DNA from: Planctomycetota bacterium
GTDB taxonomy: Bacteria > Planctomycetota > Planctomycetia > Pirellulales > PLA5
Assembly (NCBI GenBank): GCA_003576845.1
Contig: QEVJ01000023.1
Location: forward strand, 1-51,207
DNA length: 51,207 bases
Reading direction: 5' to 3'
Position numbers and translations under genes: made by a program. This document shows, piece after piece, positions 9,693 through 17,236 of this stretch. The notes below the pieces were generated by a model. The model was not told where the DNA came from. It saw only the letters and a program-made list of their open reading frames with translations, and did no database searches. Numbering within the stretch: position 1 is the first letter of the stretch; each line of letters opens with the position of its first letter.

Positions 9693-11786
9693 TCACAGGT
9701 AATACTCGAAGTCGCGTTCGGAGCGGACGCGGCGGCGGACTTGGAAGATGTGGGCGGGGACGTGCGGATCGAGTTGCACGAAGTTCTTCCGGCCGTTCCA
9801 CAAGTACCGGGCGTCGCTGAGCAGGTCGTGAACCTGGTACGGGTGTTCGTCGTCCACGTCGAGCGCTTCGAGCGGCAAGTCGATCCAGCCCGACTGCGTG
9901 TGGTGCGGGTCGAGATTCACCACGACGAGCAAGCACTCGCGTTTGTCGGGCGACGATTTGGTGTAGCAGATCAACTGGTCGTTATCCACCGCGTGGAAAT
10001 GGACGTTGTCGAGGGTGCGGAGGACCGTTTGCTCGCGGCGGATTTCGTTCACGCGGGCGATGAAGTCGCGGAGACTATCGGGGCGGTCAAGGTCGTGATA
10101 ATGAATCTGGTACTTCTCGGAGTCGCGGTATTCCTCGCTGCCCGGCTCGCGGGGCGCGGTCCAGCAGTGCTCGAACGGCGGGCCGTAGATGCCGTAGTTC
10201 GGCGACAGCGTGGCCGCAAGCACGAGCCGGGCCATGAACGCCGGGCGGCCGCCGACTTGCAGGTATTCCGTGAGGATGTCGGGCGTGTTCGGCCAGAAGT
10301 TGGGATAGAAGAATTCGTGAACGTTCGACTTGGTGAGCTCCGCCATGTATTCGGTCAGTTCCTGCTTCGTATTCCGCCAGGCGAAGTAGGTGTAGGACTG
10401 CGTGAAGCCGAGTTTTGCCAACCGATACATGATCTTCGGCCGCGTGAAGGCCTCGGCGAGGAACAACACGTCGGGATGCTCGCGGCGGATTTCGCCGAGG
10501 CACCACTCCCAGAAGGCGAACGGCTTGGTGTGCGGATTGTCGACGCGAAAGATCTTGACGCCTTCGGCGATCCAGTAGTCGAAGATGCTCTTAAGCTCGT
10601 CCCAGAGGGCCCGCCAATCGCGGCACTCGAAGTCGAAGGGGTAGATGTCCTGATATTTCTTGGGCGGATTCTCGGCGTATTGGATCGTCCCGTCGGGCCG
10701 CTGGCGGAACCAGTCGGGATGGTCCTGGACGTAGGGATGATCGGGGGCGCATTGCAGGGCGACGTCGAGGGCCAGTTCGATGCCGCGGTGTTGGGCGGCT
10801 TTGACGAGGCGGCGGAAGTCGGCGATCGTGCCGAGGTCGGGGTGAATCGCCTTGTGCCCGCCTTCCGACGAGCCGATGCCCCAGGGGCTGCCGACGTCGC
10901 CGCGCTCGGCGGTCGTGACGTTGTTTTTGCCTTTGCGAAACTTGCGGCCGATGGGATGGATCGGCGGCAGGTACAAGACGTCGAAACCCATTGCGGCGAC
11001 GTAGGGCAAGCGGGCTTCGACGTCGGCGAGCGTGCCGTGCCGACCGGGTTCGCTGGCGGCGGAGCGGGGGAACATCTCGTACCAGGTGCTGAATCCGGCC
11101 CGTTCCCGTTCGACCGACACGGACAGGACGCGGTCGTATTCGGAGACCAGCGAGCGATCGGGATGGCGCTTCATGAGCCGCGGCAGTTCCGAATCCTCGC
11201 AAACCTGCTGGGTGTGGACGATGGCTTCGACGTTGGAAAGCCGCGCGGCCCAGCTTTCGAGCGCGACGCGGTCGCTGCCGGCGGCGCGTTTGGCGGCGTC
11301 GGCGATCAGTTCCGCGCCGATGAGCAAATCGACCCGCGCAGCCTGATTGGCGGCGGCTCGCTTCTGGAAGTCGCGATGCCAGGTGAAGAACCGATCGACC
11401 CAAGCGACGACGGTGTACTCGCACGCGCCAAGCTGGTCGACGACGAACTCGGCGGTCCACTCGTCGTTATAGAGCGGCGTCATTTCGACTTCGCGCCACT
11501 GGGTCTCGCCGGCGTTGCGATGGCGGAGCACGGCGGCGACGACGTCGTGCCCATCGGTGAAAACGTGGGCGTCGACGGCGACCCGCTGGCCGACGGTGCG
11601 TTTGATCGGGAAGCGTCCGGCGTCGATCTCGGGCCGCACGCGTTCGACGATCGCGCGACTGCGTCCTTCCATCGGTTTGGCCCTCGCGACGGCGGCGCCG
11701 GTTGGAGTGGAAACTTGCACGGATAGTGCAAACGTCGTGCCGGCCGTTTCGACCGGGTCGGTCATCATCTGATTATCCACGTTCAT
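9693..11786 (-). CDS. glgE: Alpha-1,4-glucan:maltose-1-phosphate maltosyltransferase
   Basis: This GH13_3 enzyme adds maltosyl units from alpha-maltose-1-phosphate to the ends of alpha-glucans. The protein is 697 residues, the usual GlgE size. An N-terminal domain (VRPEIDAGRFPIKRTVGQRV, with DEWTAEFVVD) is typical of GlgE. The family signature STWYEMFPRSA is followed by GFDVLYLPPIHPIG, ELALDVALQCAPDHPYV and the nucleophile Asp416 in IFRVDNPHTKPFAFWEW. The acid/base Glu lies in LFLAEAFTRPK and the third acidic residue in FWPNTPDILTEYL. The ATG at 11786 is 10 bp after the marR stop; a second ATG pair lies 18 bp further in, and neither has a strong ribosome-binding site. The maltokinase that makes its substrate is encoded immediately downstream. 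Confidence is high. Confidence 0.96.
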   Translation of the reverse strand: MNVDNQMMTDPVETAGTTFALSVQVSTPTGAAVARAKPMEGRSRAIVERVRPEIDAGRFPIKRTVGQRVAVDAHVFTDGHDVVAAVLRHRNAGETQWREVEMTPLYNDEWTAEFVVDQLGACEYTVVAWVDRFFTWHRDFQKRAAANQAARVDLLIGAELIADAAKRAAGSDRVALESWAARLSNVEAIVHTQQVCEDSELPRLMKRHPDRSLVSEYDRVLSVSVERERAGFSTWYEMFPRSAASEPGRHGTLADVEARLPYVAAMGFDVLYLPPIHPIGRKFRKGKNNVTTAERGDVGSPWGIGSSEGGHKAIHPDLGTIADFRRLVKAAQHRGIELALDVALQCAPDHPYVQDHPDWFRQRPDGTIQYAENPPKKYQDIYPFDFECRDWRALWDELKSIFDYWIAEGVKIFRVDNPHTKPFAFWEWCLGEIRREHPDVLFLAEAFTRPKIMYRLAKLGFTQSYTYFAWRNTKQELTEYMAELTKSNVHEFFYPNFWPNTPDILTEYLQVGGRPAFMARLVLAATLSPNYGIYGPPFEHCWTAPREPGSEEYRDSEKYQIHYHDLDRPDSLRDFIARVNEIRREQTVLRTLDNVHFHAVDNDQLICYTKSSPDKRECLLVVVNLDPHHTQSGWIDLPLEALDVDDEHPYQVHDLLSDARYLWNGRKNFVQLDPHVPAHIFQVRRRVRSERDFEYYL

Positions 11787-11796
11787 CGCGGGCTCG

Positions 11797-12243
11797 CTAC
11801 CGGGTTGGTTGGGGGATCTCTTCGCGGTCCATCATTGCGGCGACGCGTTCCAGGGCGGCACAGAGCCGGCGTTGTTCGGATTTCGGCAGTTCGCTCAGCC
11901 GCGCGCGGAACCCGGCAGGCAGCGGCGACGGGTTACGGCCGAGCATGCGCTTGCCGGCGGGAGTGAGGGCAATAAGCACCTGGCGGCGGTCGGCCGGGGT
12001 TCGGACGCGGGCGACGAGGCCCTGGCGTTCGAGGCGGTCGACAACGCCCGTTACGGTCGGCGCGCCGATGTACGTCGCCTTGGCCAGCGCGCCGATGGGC
12101 GCCGGGCCTTGTCGGGCGACTTCTTTGAGGAGGGCCAGTTGCGGCGCGGTGAGCCGGTGGTCGCGGAAGAGCGTCCGAGAATGGACCTCGGCGGCGCGGG
12201 TGATGCGGCGGATCGCAGCGAGCGACGAATCTTCGACGTTCAT
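11797..12243 (-). CDS. MarR-family transcriptional regulator
   Basis: This small winged-helix protein (148 residues) is expected to bind DNA as a dimer. The recognition region reads LTAPQLALLKEVARQG, then IGAPTVTGVVDRLERQGLV, followed by the wing VRTPADRRQVLIALTPAGKR, which is the MarR signature. It is the first gene of the glgE-treS-malQ-glgB-treZ operon and stands back to back with glgC, with 291 bp between the starts. That position makes local control of both transcripts likely. Two tandem palindromic motifs and a separate AACACA/TGTGTT inverted repeat lie in the shared intergenic region and are candidate operators. The ligand is unknown. The family call is firm; the regulatory target is inferred from position. 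Confidence 0.9.
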   Translation of the reverse strand: MNVEDSSLAAIRRITRAAEVHSRTLFRDHRLTAPQLALLKEVARQGPAPIGALAKATYIGAPTVTGVVDRLERQGLVARVRTPADRRQVLIALTPAGKRMLGRNPSPLPAGFRARLSELPKSEQRRLCAALERVAAMMDREEIPQPTR

Positions 12244-12286
12244 GGCGCGGCACTCGGCGTGGCGGCAAGCGTGCGGCAGCGGACGG

Positions 12287-12324
12287 GTCGATTCCGCGGA
12301 AGTCAGTCGATTCCCGCGGAAATC
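12287..12324. promoter_or_regulatory. Two tandem 19-bp near-palindromic motifs upstream of marR
   Basis: GTCGATTCCGCGGAAGTC at 12287 and GTCGATTCCCGCGGAAATC at 12306 are spaced 19 bp apart. The first contains the perfect palindrome TTCCGCGGAA. They lie 44-81 bp upstream of the marR start, where an autoregulatory operator would be expected. Function is inferred. Confidence 0.5.
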
Positions 12325-12354
12325 TGGGGAAATCTAGCACGCGCGACGATGCTT

Positions 12355-12369
12355 TCAACACAAAATGTG
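12355..12369. promoter_or_regulatory. Inverted repeat AACACA-AAA-TGTGTT between marR and glgC
   Basis: This is a perfect 6-bp inverted repeat with a 3-bp spacer in an AT-rich patch of the shared marR/glgC region. Its size suits a dimeric winged-helix regulator. It is a candidate operator only. Confidence 0.35.
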
Positions 12370-12534
12370 TTTTCTGGAAAGTGTTGCGCCGGCAAGGTAT
12401 TTTTTAAGGGGGGAAAACCTGCGAAATCGGTGCAATGCAACGTATGATAGAGGCGACTCGCGGCCGCTGGATCCGCCTGCGAGCGCACCTCACGATTCAA
12501 GCCTCTGGCCTTGGGCCATTTTGCGGAGCAAGCA

Positions 12535-13764
12535 ATGAAAGATGTGCTGACGCTGATCCTTGCCGGTGGCAAGGGGACGCGGCTCGAACCGCTGACTCAG
12601 GATCGCAGCAAGCCCGCCGTCCCGTTCGCCGGCGCTTACCGGATCATCGACTTCACGCTGTCGAACTGCATCAACAGCAACCTCCGCCGCGTGCTCGTGT
12701 TGACGCAATACAAGGCCGCGAGTCTGGATCGGCACATCGACGTGGGTTGGAAGTTTCTGTACCGCGAACTCAACGAGTTCATCGACGTCGTGCCGCCGCA
12801 GCAGCGAATCGACGAGAACTGGTACTTGGGCACGGCCGATGCGGTCTACCAGAACATCTACATGATCGAACGGCATCAGCCGAAATACGTGCTGATCCTT
12901 TCGGGCGATCACGTTTACAAGATGGACTACCGCCCGCTGGTCGAGCAGCACAAGCGGACGAAGGCGGCCGCGACGCTGGCGTGCATTCCGGTGGAGTTGG
13001 AGCACAGCCGCGAGTTCGGGGTGATCGAGGTCGACGCCGATTGGCGGGTCAAGAAGTTCGTCGAGAAACCGGCCAAGACCGCCCCGATGCCGGACGATCC
13101 GAAGCGGTTTTTGGCGAATATGGGCGTGTACGTGTTCGACGCGCGGTTCTTGTACGAGTTGTTGTGCAACGACGCGAACAAGCCGGAGAGTTCCCACGAT
13201 TTCGGCAAGAACATCCTTCCCTCGATCATCGACAAGTTCCGCGTGCAGGCGTATCCCTTTCGCGATGCGGAGACGGGCCAGACGTGTTACTGGCGCGACG
13301 TAGGGACGATCGAGGCGTTCTACGAAGCGAACCTCGACATGGTCGCCGTCAAGCCGGAGTTGAACCTGTACGATCTGACGTGGCCGATTCATACGTACAT
13401 TCCACCGTATCCGCCGGCCAAAACGGTGTTCACAACGATGGAAGGGCCGGAGCGGCGGGTGGGCGAAGTGCTCGGCAGCGCGGTGTGCAGCGGGTCGGTG
13501 ATTTCCGGCGGGCGGGTGCGGCATTCGCTGCTGTCGTACAACGTCCGCGTCAATAGTTGGGCGGAGGTCGAGGACTCGATCCTGTTCGACGACGTGCAGA
13601 TCGGCCGCCATGCGAAGGTGCGGCGGGCGATCATCGACAAGCACGCCCGTATTCCGGAAGGGGCGCGCGTCGGCTACGACCCGGCGGAGGATATCGCCAA
13701 CGGGTACACGGTGACGGAAAGCGGCATCGTCGTCGTGCCGAAAGGGACGCCGGAGTTGAGTTAG
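12535..13764 (+). CDS. glgC: Glucose-1-phosphate adenylyltransferase (ADP-glucose pyrophosphorylase)
   Basis: This enzyme makes ADP-glucose, the donor for bacterial glycogen synthesis. The protein is 409 residues from the ATG at 12535, which has GGAG 8 bp upstream. The nucleotide-binding N-terminus LILAGGKGTRLEPLTQDRSK is followed by PAVPFAGAYRIIDFTLSNC and WYLGTADAVYQNIYMI. The motifs ILSGDHVYKMDY and TCYWRDVGTIEAFYEANLDM are characteristic of GlgC. The C-terminal left-handed beta-helix contains SGSVISGGRVRHSLLS. It is transcribed away from marR and the glgE operon. ADP-glucose can feed either a glycogen synthase, not present here, or a GlgM-type maltose-1-phosphate synthase, also not present, so the acceptor branch must be encoded elsewhere. 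The call is firm. Confidence 0.96.
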   Translation: MKDVLTLILAGGKGTRLEPLTQDRSKPAVPFAGAYRIIDFTLSNCINSNLRRVLVLTQYKAASLDRHIDVGWKFLYRELNEFIDVVPPQQRIDENWYLGTADAVYQNIYMIERHQPKYVLILSGDHVYKMDYRPLVEQHKRTKAAATLACIPVELEHSREFGVIEVDADWRVKKFVEKPAKTAPMPDDPKRFLANMGVYVFDARFLYELLCNDANKPESSHDFGKNILPSIIDKFRVQAYPFRDAETGQTCYWRDVGTIEAFYEANLDMVAVKPELNLYDLTWPIHTYIPPYPPAKTVFTTMEGPERRVGEVLGSAVCSGSVISGGRVRHSLLSYNVRVNSWAEVEDSILFDDVQIGRHAKVRRAIIDKHARIPEGARVGYDPAEDIANGYTVTESGIVVVPKGTPELS

Positions 13765-13866
13765 CCCGGCGAGCGGCTGGCGGAGGTTCGGAGGATGCTC
13801 GTGTTTGGCGGCGCGTTCGGCGGTTTCAACTCAGTTTGACGAAGAGCCTATCCGAAACCGGAACCC

Positions 13867-13935
13867 GTAGGAGGCGAATCCTCTCGCCGACCGGCCCGGT
13901 TAGCGATTCAATCGGCGAAGGGATTCGCCTCCTAC
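13867..13935. repeat. Palindromic element copy 2, between glgC and the next gene
   Basis: GTAGGAGGCGAATCCTCTCG at 13867 is mirrored by GGGATTCGCCTCCTAC ending at 13935. It lies between convergent genes and may also act as a bidirectional terminator. It matches the insert in malQ. Confidence 0.9.
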
Positions 13936-13952
13936 AATTCTAGGGTATGCTC

Positions 13953-16010
13953 TCAGCCAGAGAGGCCGACGTTGGGTTGTCGGGGTTTGGCGCGGATCGT
14001 TGGGCGGTTGGGGACCGGGCGGAGGCGTTTGGCTGGCTCGACGGGTTCGGGGGCAATGCCGTCACCGCCGCCGCCGGGCGGCAGTTCGATCGCGCCGGGG
14101 AGAAACTCGATCCCGCCGTCGTCGATATCGAAATCGAAATCCTCGATGCCGAAGTCCTCGAACTGTTGCTGCGGAATCGCCTCCTGATGGTGTATGCCCG
14201 CGCTCCTCACGCCGAAGAACATCATCGGCAACGCCTGCCACGCGCCGATGGCCATGGGGAGCGTCTGGTGCGTGGTGATTTCGAGGCCGTCCTTGGTTGG
14301 GGCAAGCGTGGTAATGCTCGGTTGGATATGCGGCAGGATTGCGCCGGCCGACGGGAAGGCCGACATGTCGATTTCCGCGCCTTCGCGCTGGATCGCGCCG
14401 CAGACGACGTTGGCGAGGACTTGCAGCACCGGGTACGCGATCTTCGCCATCTCGCGCGTGTCTTGATAGGCGACGACGGTCGGCGGGTTTGCACTTTTGA
14501 GCGCCGCGGCGACCTCGGGCACGTTGGCCGCGGACTTGAAGTCGCTCTTGCGGTTCAAGTAGTTCTTCACGTGGCCGGGGAAGAGCGAAACGATCAGTTC
14601 CTTATCCGTCACGCACCACGCGGGCGAGACGGGTGAATCGTCGCCGACGAAGTTGACGAAGTAGATCGTCTGGCCGTTGTGGTCGAAGTGCTTGACGGTG
14701 ACGTGGCGGGGAACGCGGCCGAACTCGTTGGGCTGGCCGGCGGTTTCGGCCATTTTTTGGGCGAATCCTTCGATCTTGGAGGACGCTTTGACGAGCGCCG
14801 AGCGGTCGCGGACGTTGGCGACGGCGGTGAGGCCGGTGACGAGCAGCCCGCCGTCGCTGGGGGCGTTGTAGATGCGCCACGTGTCGCCGATCGCTTGGAG
14901 CACGTCCTTGGACAGGTCGATGCCGAGCTCGCTCTTCATGTCTTCCATTTCCTGCTCGAACGCGGCCTGACCGCGCGGGTCGACGGAGCCGACGACCGTT
15001 TTAATCAACTCGAACGCCTGGTTCGCATCGAAGCGAGCGGCGAAGGCGAGCGTCGCGTCCTGCGGAATCGGGGCGAGGTCTTCGGCCGTGAGCGGCTTGC
15101 CGGCGACGAGCTTGAAGAGGCCCTCCGCCTGGCCGTCGATGGCGACGTGCGACCGCGTGACGCAGCCCTTATCGTCGAGGCCGGTGACGCTGGCAAGGTG
15201 CGAGACGTTGGCAAAGCCGAGCGCCTTGACGACCATTTGCACTTGCGGCGGGGCGCCGATTTTGGCGGGCAGTTCCGCGAGTTTCTTGGCGTTGATATAC
15301 GTCACGCTCGCGAGGCGATCGACCTTGTTCCGCTCGCGGACGGCGGTGAGCCACTTGGGGGTTTCGCCGCGGGCCCGCTTGACGATGTTTTCGACGGCGC
15401 CTTCGCCGATGCCGAGGATGAAGTATTTTCCTTTAAAGCCCCACAGGACTTGCGGAGCGCCCGGCGGAAGCGGCGGCTGCTTCCACTTCTGGCCGGCGAC
15501 TTCGACTTCGGAGATGTTGCCGGCGGCCTGCTCGAGGCGGGCGATCGAGGTCATCAGGGCCGCGGTGTCATCGCCCGTGCCGACGATGAGTCCGCCTTCG
15601 ACGGTCGGGCCGCCGGGACCGATGCCGACGTCACCCAAAAAAATCGCGGTCGGCTTGGTCAACAGGGCCTTAACGACCTTGGGCATTTCCGTGGCGATGA
15701 TCTTGTTCTGCTCGATGTCGCGGGCGTCTTTGGCGAGGGCCGTGGCGATGGCCTTTTCGACGGCGGCCGCGAACTTTTGGATTTCCGCTTCCGCGAGGAG
15801 TTGTTCCGTGTGGTTCTTGCTCGCCGGGTCGGGCTTGGCCATGCCGGCCCAGCAGAGATAGAGCGTGCAGTCTTCCGGCGCGACCTTGGCGAGAAGCGGA
15901 TCTTCGGGAGCGGGCGGGATGCCGAGGGGCAAGCCGGTTCCGCCGATGCCGAACAGCGCGACGATCACGAGTTCCCAGATACCGAGTCCGAACATGGTTG
16001 GCGCTGCCAC
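13953..16010 (-). CDS. Large secreted or membrane-anchored protein of unknown function
   Basis: I do not recognise this family. The protein is 685 residues from a GTG at 16010, chosen because AAGGAGG lies 7 bp upstream. An ATG at 15995 is an alternative. The N-terminus MFGLGIWELVIVALFGIGG is one hydrophobic segment resembling a TatA-type or signal anchor. A short motif DCTLYLCWAGMAKPDP follows, then a long alpha/beta body without obvious catalytic motifs. A proline- and acid-rich tail contains DFGIEDFDFDIDDGGIEF and is probably disordered. The GTG lies in the loop of a hairpin with 6-bp stem (GCTGCC/GGCAGC) that also follows the ribosome-binding site, so start choice or translation may be structure-dependent. 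The gene converges with glgC across the palindromic repeat. It is likely lineage-specific to planctomycetes. Confidence 0.8.
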   Translation of the reverse strand: MAAPTMFGLGIWELVIVALFGIGGTGLPLGIPPAPEDPLLAKVAPEDCTLYLCWAGMAKPDPASKNHTEQLLAEAEIQKFAAAVEKAIATALAKDARDIEQNKIIATEMPKVVKALLTKPTAIFLGDVGIGPGGPTVEGGLIVGTGDDTAALMTSIARLEQAAGNISEVEVAGQKWKQPPLPPGAPQVLWGFKGKYFILGIGEGAVENIVKRARGETPKWLTAVRERNKVDRLASVTYINAKKLAELPAKIGAPPQVQMVVKALGFANVSHLASVTGLDDKGCVTRSHVAIDGQAEGLFKLVAGKPLTAEDLAPIPQDATLAFAARFDANQAFELIKTVVGSVDPRGQAAFEQEMEDMKSELGIDLSKDVLQAIGDTWRIYNAPSDGGLLVTGLTAVANVRDRSALVKASSKIEGFAQKMAETAGQPNEFGRVPRHVTVKHFDHNGQTIYFVNFVGDDSPVSPAWCVTDKELIVSLFPGHVKNYLNRKSDFKSAANVPEVAAALKSANPPTVVAYQDTREMAKIAYPVLQVLANVVCGAIQREGAEIDMSAFPSAGAILPHIQPSITTLAPTKDGLEITTHQTLPMAIGAWQALPMMFFGVRSAGIHHQEAIPQQQFEDFGIEDFDFDIDDGGIEFLPGAIELPPGGGGDGIAPEPVEPAKRLRPVPNRPTIRAKPRQPNVGLSG

Positions 16011-16259
16011 GAGGCAGCCTCCTTCGCGGTACGAAGCGGAAATAGGAAACCGGCGCCGCCGGCGATGCCGCGGCGCAACGTAGGCCGGGTAATTCGCCGG
16101 TGGCGGGGGATTCTTGGACGCAAAGATGCACGAAATCGGTCCGAAAATCCCCGCCGGAAAAGACGGCCGACGGCGGATTGGCGTCACGATACGGCAGCGC
16201 GGGGAGATTGTCTACGCTCGCGTCAATCGCCGAAATGCAGATTTGCAGCCGCGGATGGC

Positions 16260-16703
16260 TCAGACGGCGGAGGTGTCGACCTGCGAGATCATGGTCGGCG
16301 TGGGCCCGGCGTCGCAGGGGCGGATGTCGAAGGCCTGGCAGTTGGGGCGGCGGAGCGGCGTCGGCTTGATTTCGGCTTGAGCGGGCATCGGCTCGTCGGC
16401 GGTGTCGTCGCTGCGGTCTTTGATCAGGTTGGCGATCGTGGCGTCGGCGGAAAACTCTTCGGCCAGTTGGCGGATCGCTTCGTCCAGGCAGTTGAGATAG
16501 GCCTGCACGTCGCGTTGGGGAATCGGCGGCGTTTCGGCGTTGGCCTTGTCGTTCGGGCCGATCGCGCCCAAGCCCATGCGGTTGCGTTCGAGCTTGTCGA
16601 AGGCCGCCTCGAACCGCATCAGGTCCTCGGCGAGCCGCTTCGACGCACGGCGCTCCGGTCGGGCGGTGTCGGAGGCTTTGGTTTGCTTGCTGGAATTGGC
16701 CAT
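16260..16703 (-). CDS. Hypothetical protein, 147 residues
   Basis: No family was recognised. From the ATG at 16703 (GAGG 6 bp upstream) the protein starts MANSSKQTKASDTARPERRA, is basic at first, then forms a predicted helical segment (LAEDLMRFEAAFDKLERNRMG) and a second helical stretch (VQAYLNCLDEAIRQLAEEF). The C-terminal third is proline-rich and contains Cys residues (RRPNCQAFDIRPCDAG). No signal peptide or membrane segment is visible. The frame stays open for 193 codons further upstream, but that region has no good start site and looks non-coding. It lies on the same strand as the preceding unknown gene, 249 bp away, so co-transcription is possible but not shown. Confidence that this is a real gene is moderate. 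Confidence 0.6.
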   Translation of the reverse strand: MANSSKQTKASDTARPERRASKRLAEDLMRFEAAFDKLERNRMGLGAIGPNDKANAETPPIPQRDVQAYLNCLDEAIRQLAEEFSADATIANLIKDRSDDTADEPMPAQAEIKPTPLRRPNCQAFDIRPCDAGPTPTMISQVDTSAV

Positions 16704-17236
16704 GACGCGCCTCAACGGGGTTCCGGGAACGGGCGGAGTACAGGCTGACTCTTTGCTTGCTGCGGCGGGGGAAATGCCGGCACGGGCGGACTTCCCTCCC
16801 GGCAACACTAGGTTGCCGCGAGGGCGCGTCAAGGAACGTGCGGTCGAAGGCGTTTCGTTATTGCAGCGCACCGCGGGCCGGACGTGCGGGTCGTGCGGAA
16901 GGCGCGGCGTCGCATTCAGCCGCGATGGCCGGATGTTCGGTACAGGCGACAGATCGCGGTTTGCGGCGGCAACACGGACCCGCCCGCGCGCCCGCCGTGG
17001 CGTAGCGGCAACGTGCCGGGGGAATCGGGCAGTTCGACGCATTCGGACTGTGCGAAAAGCGCGCGATTGGCAGATTCGCACTTGACATTCAATCGCCTTG
17101 AATCGACGATAAGACCGCACCTCGATTGAGCCGCGGTCTCGCGTTCTGCCCTGGAGCGGCGTGCGACCGTCGGCCGAGCATCTCTGGCATCCGGCAACGT
17201 GCGGCCCGGCGAAATCTATGACGTGGAGACAACACG
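16704..17236. other. Intergenic region of 533 bp between divergent genes
   Basis: I see no convincing gene here; the frames on both strands lack good starts. A TTGACA at 17082-17087 followed by the small inverted repeat ATTCAA...TTGAAT (17087-17103) is the only promoter-like feature in front of the giant secreted protein. No clear -10 box is at the right distance. Confidence 0.5.
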
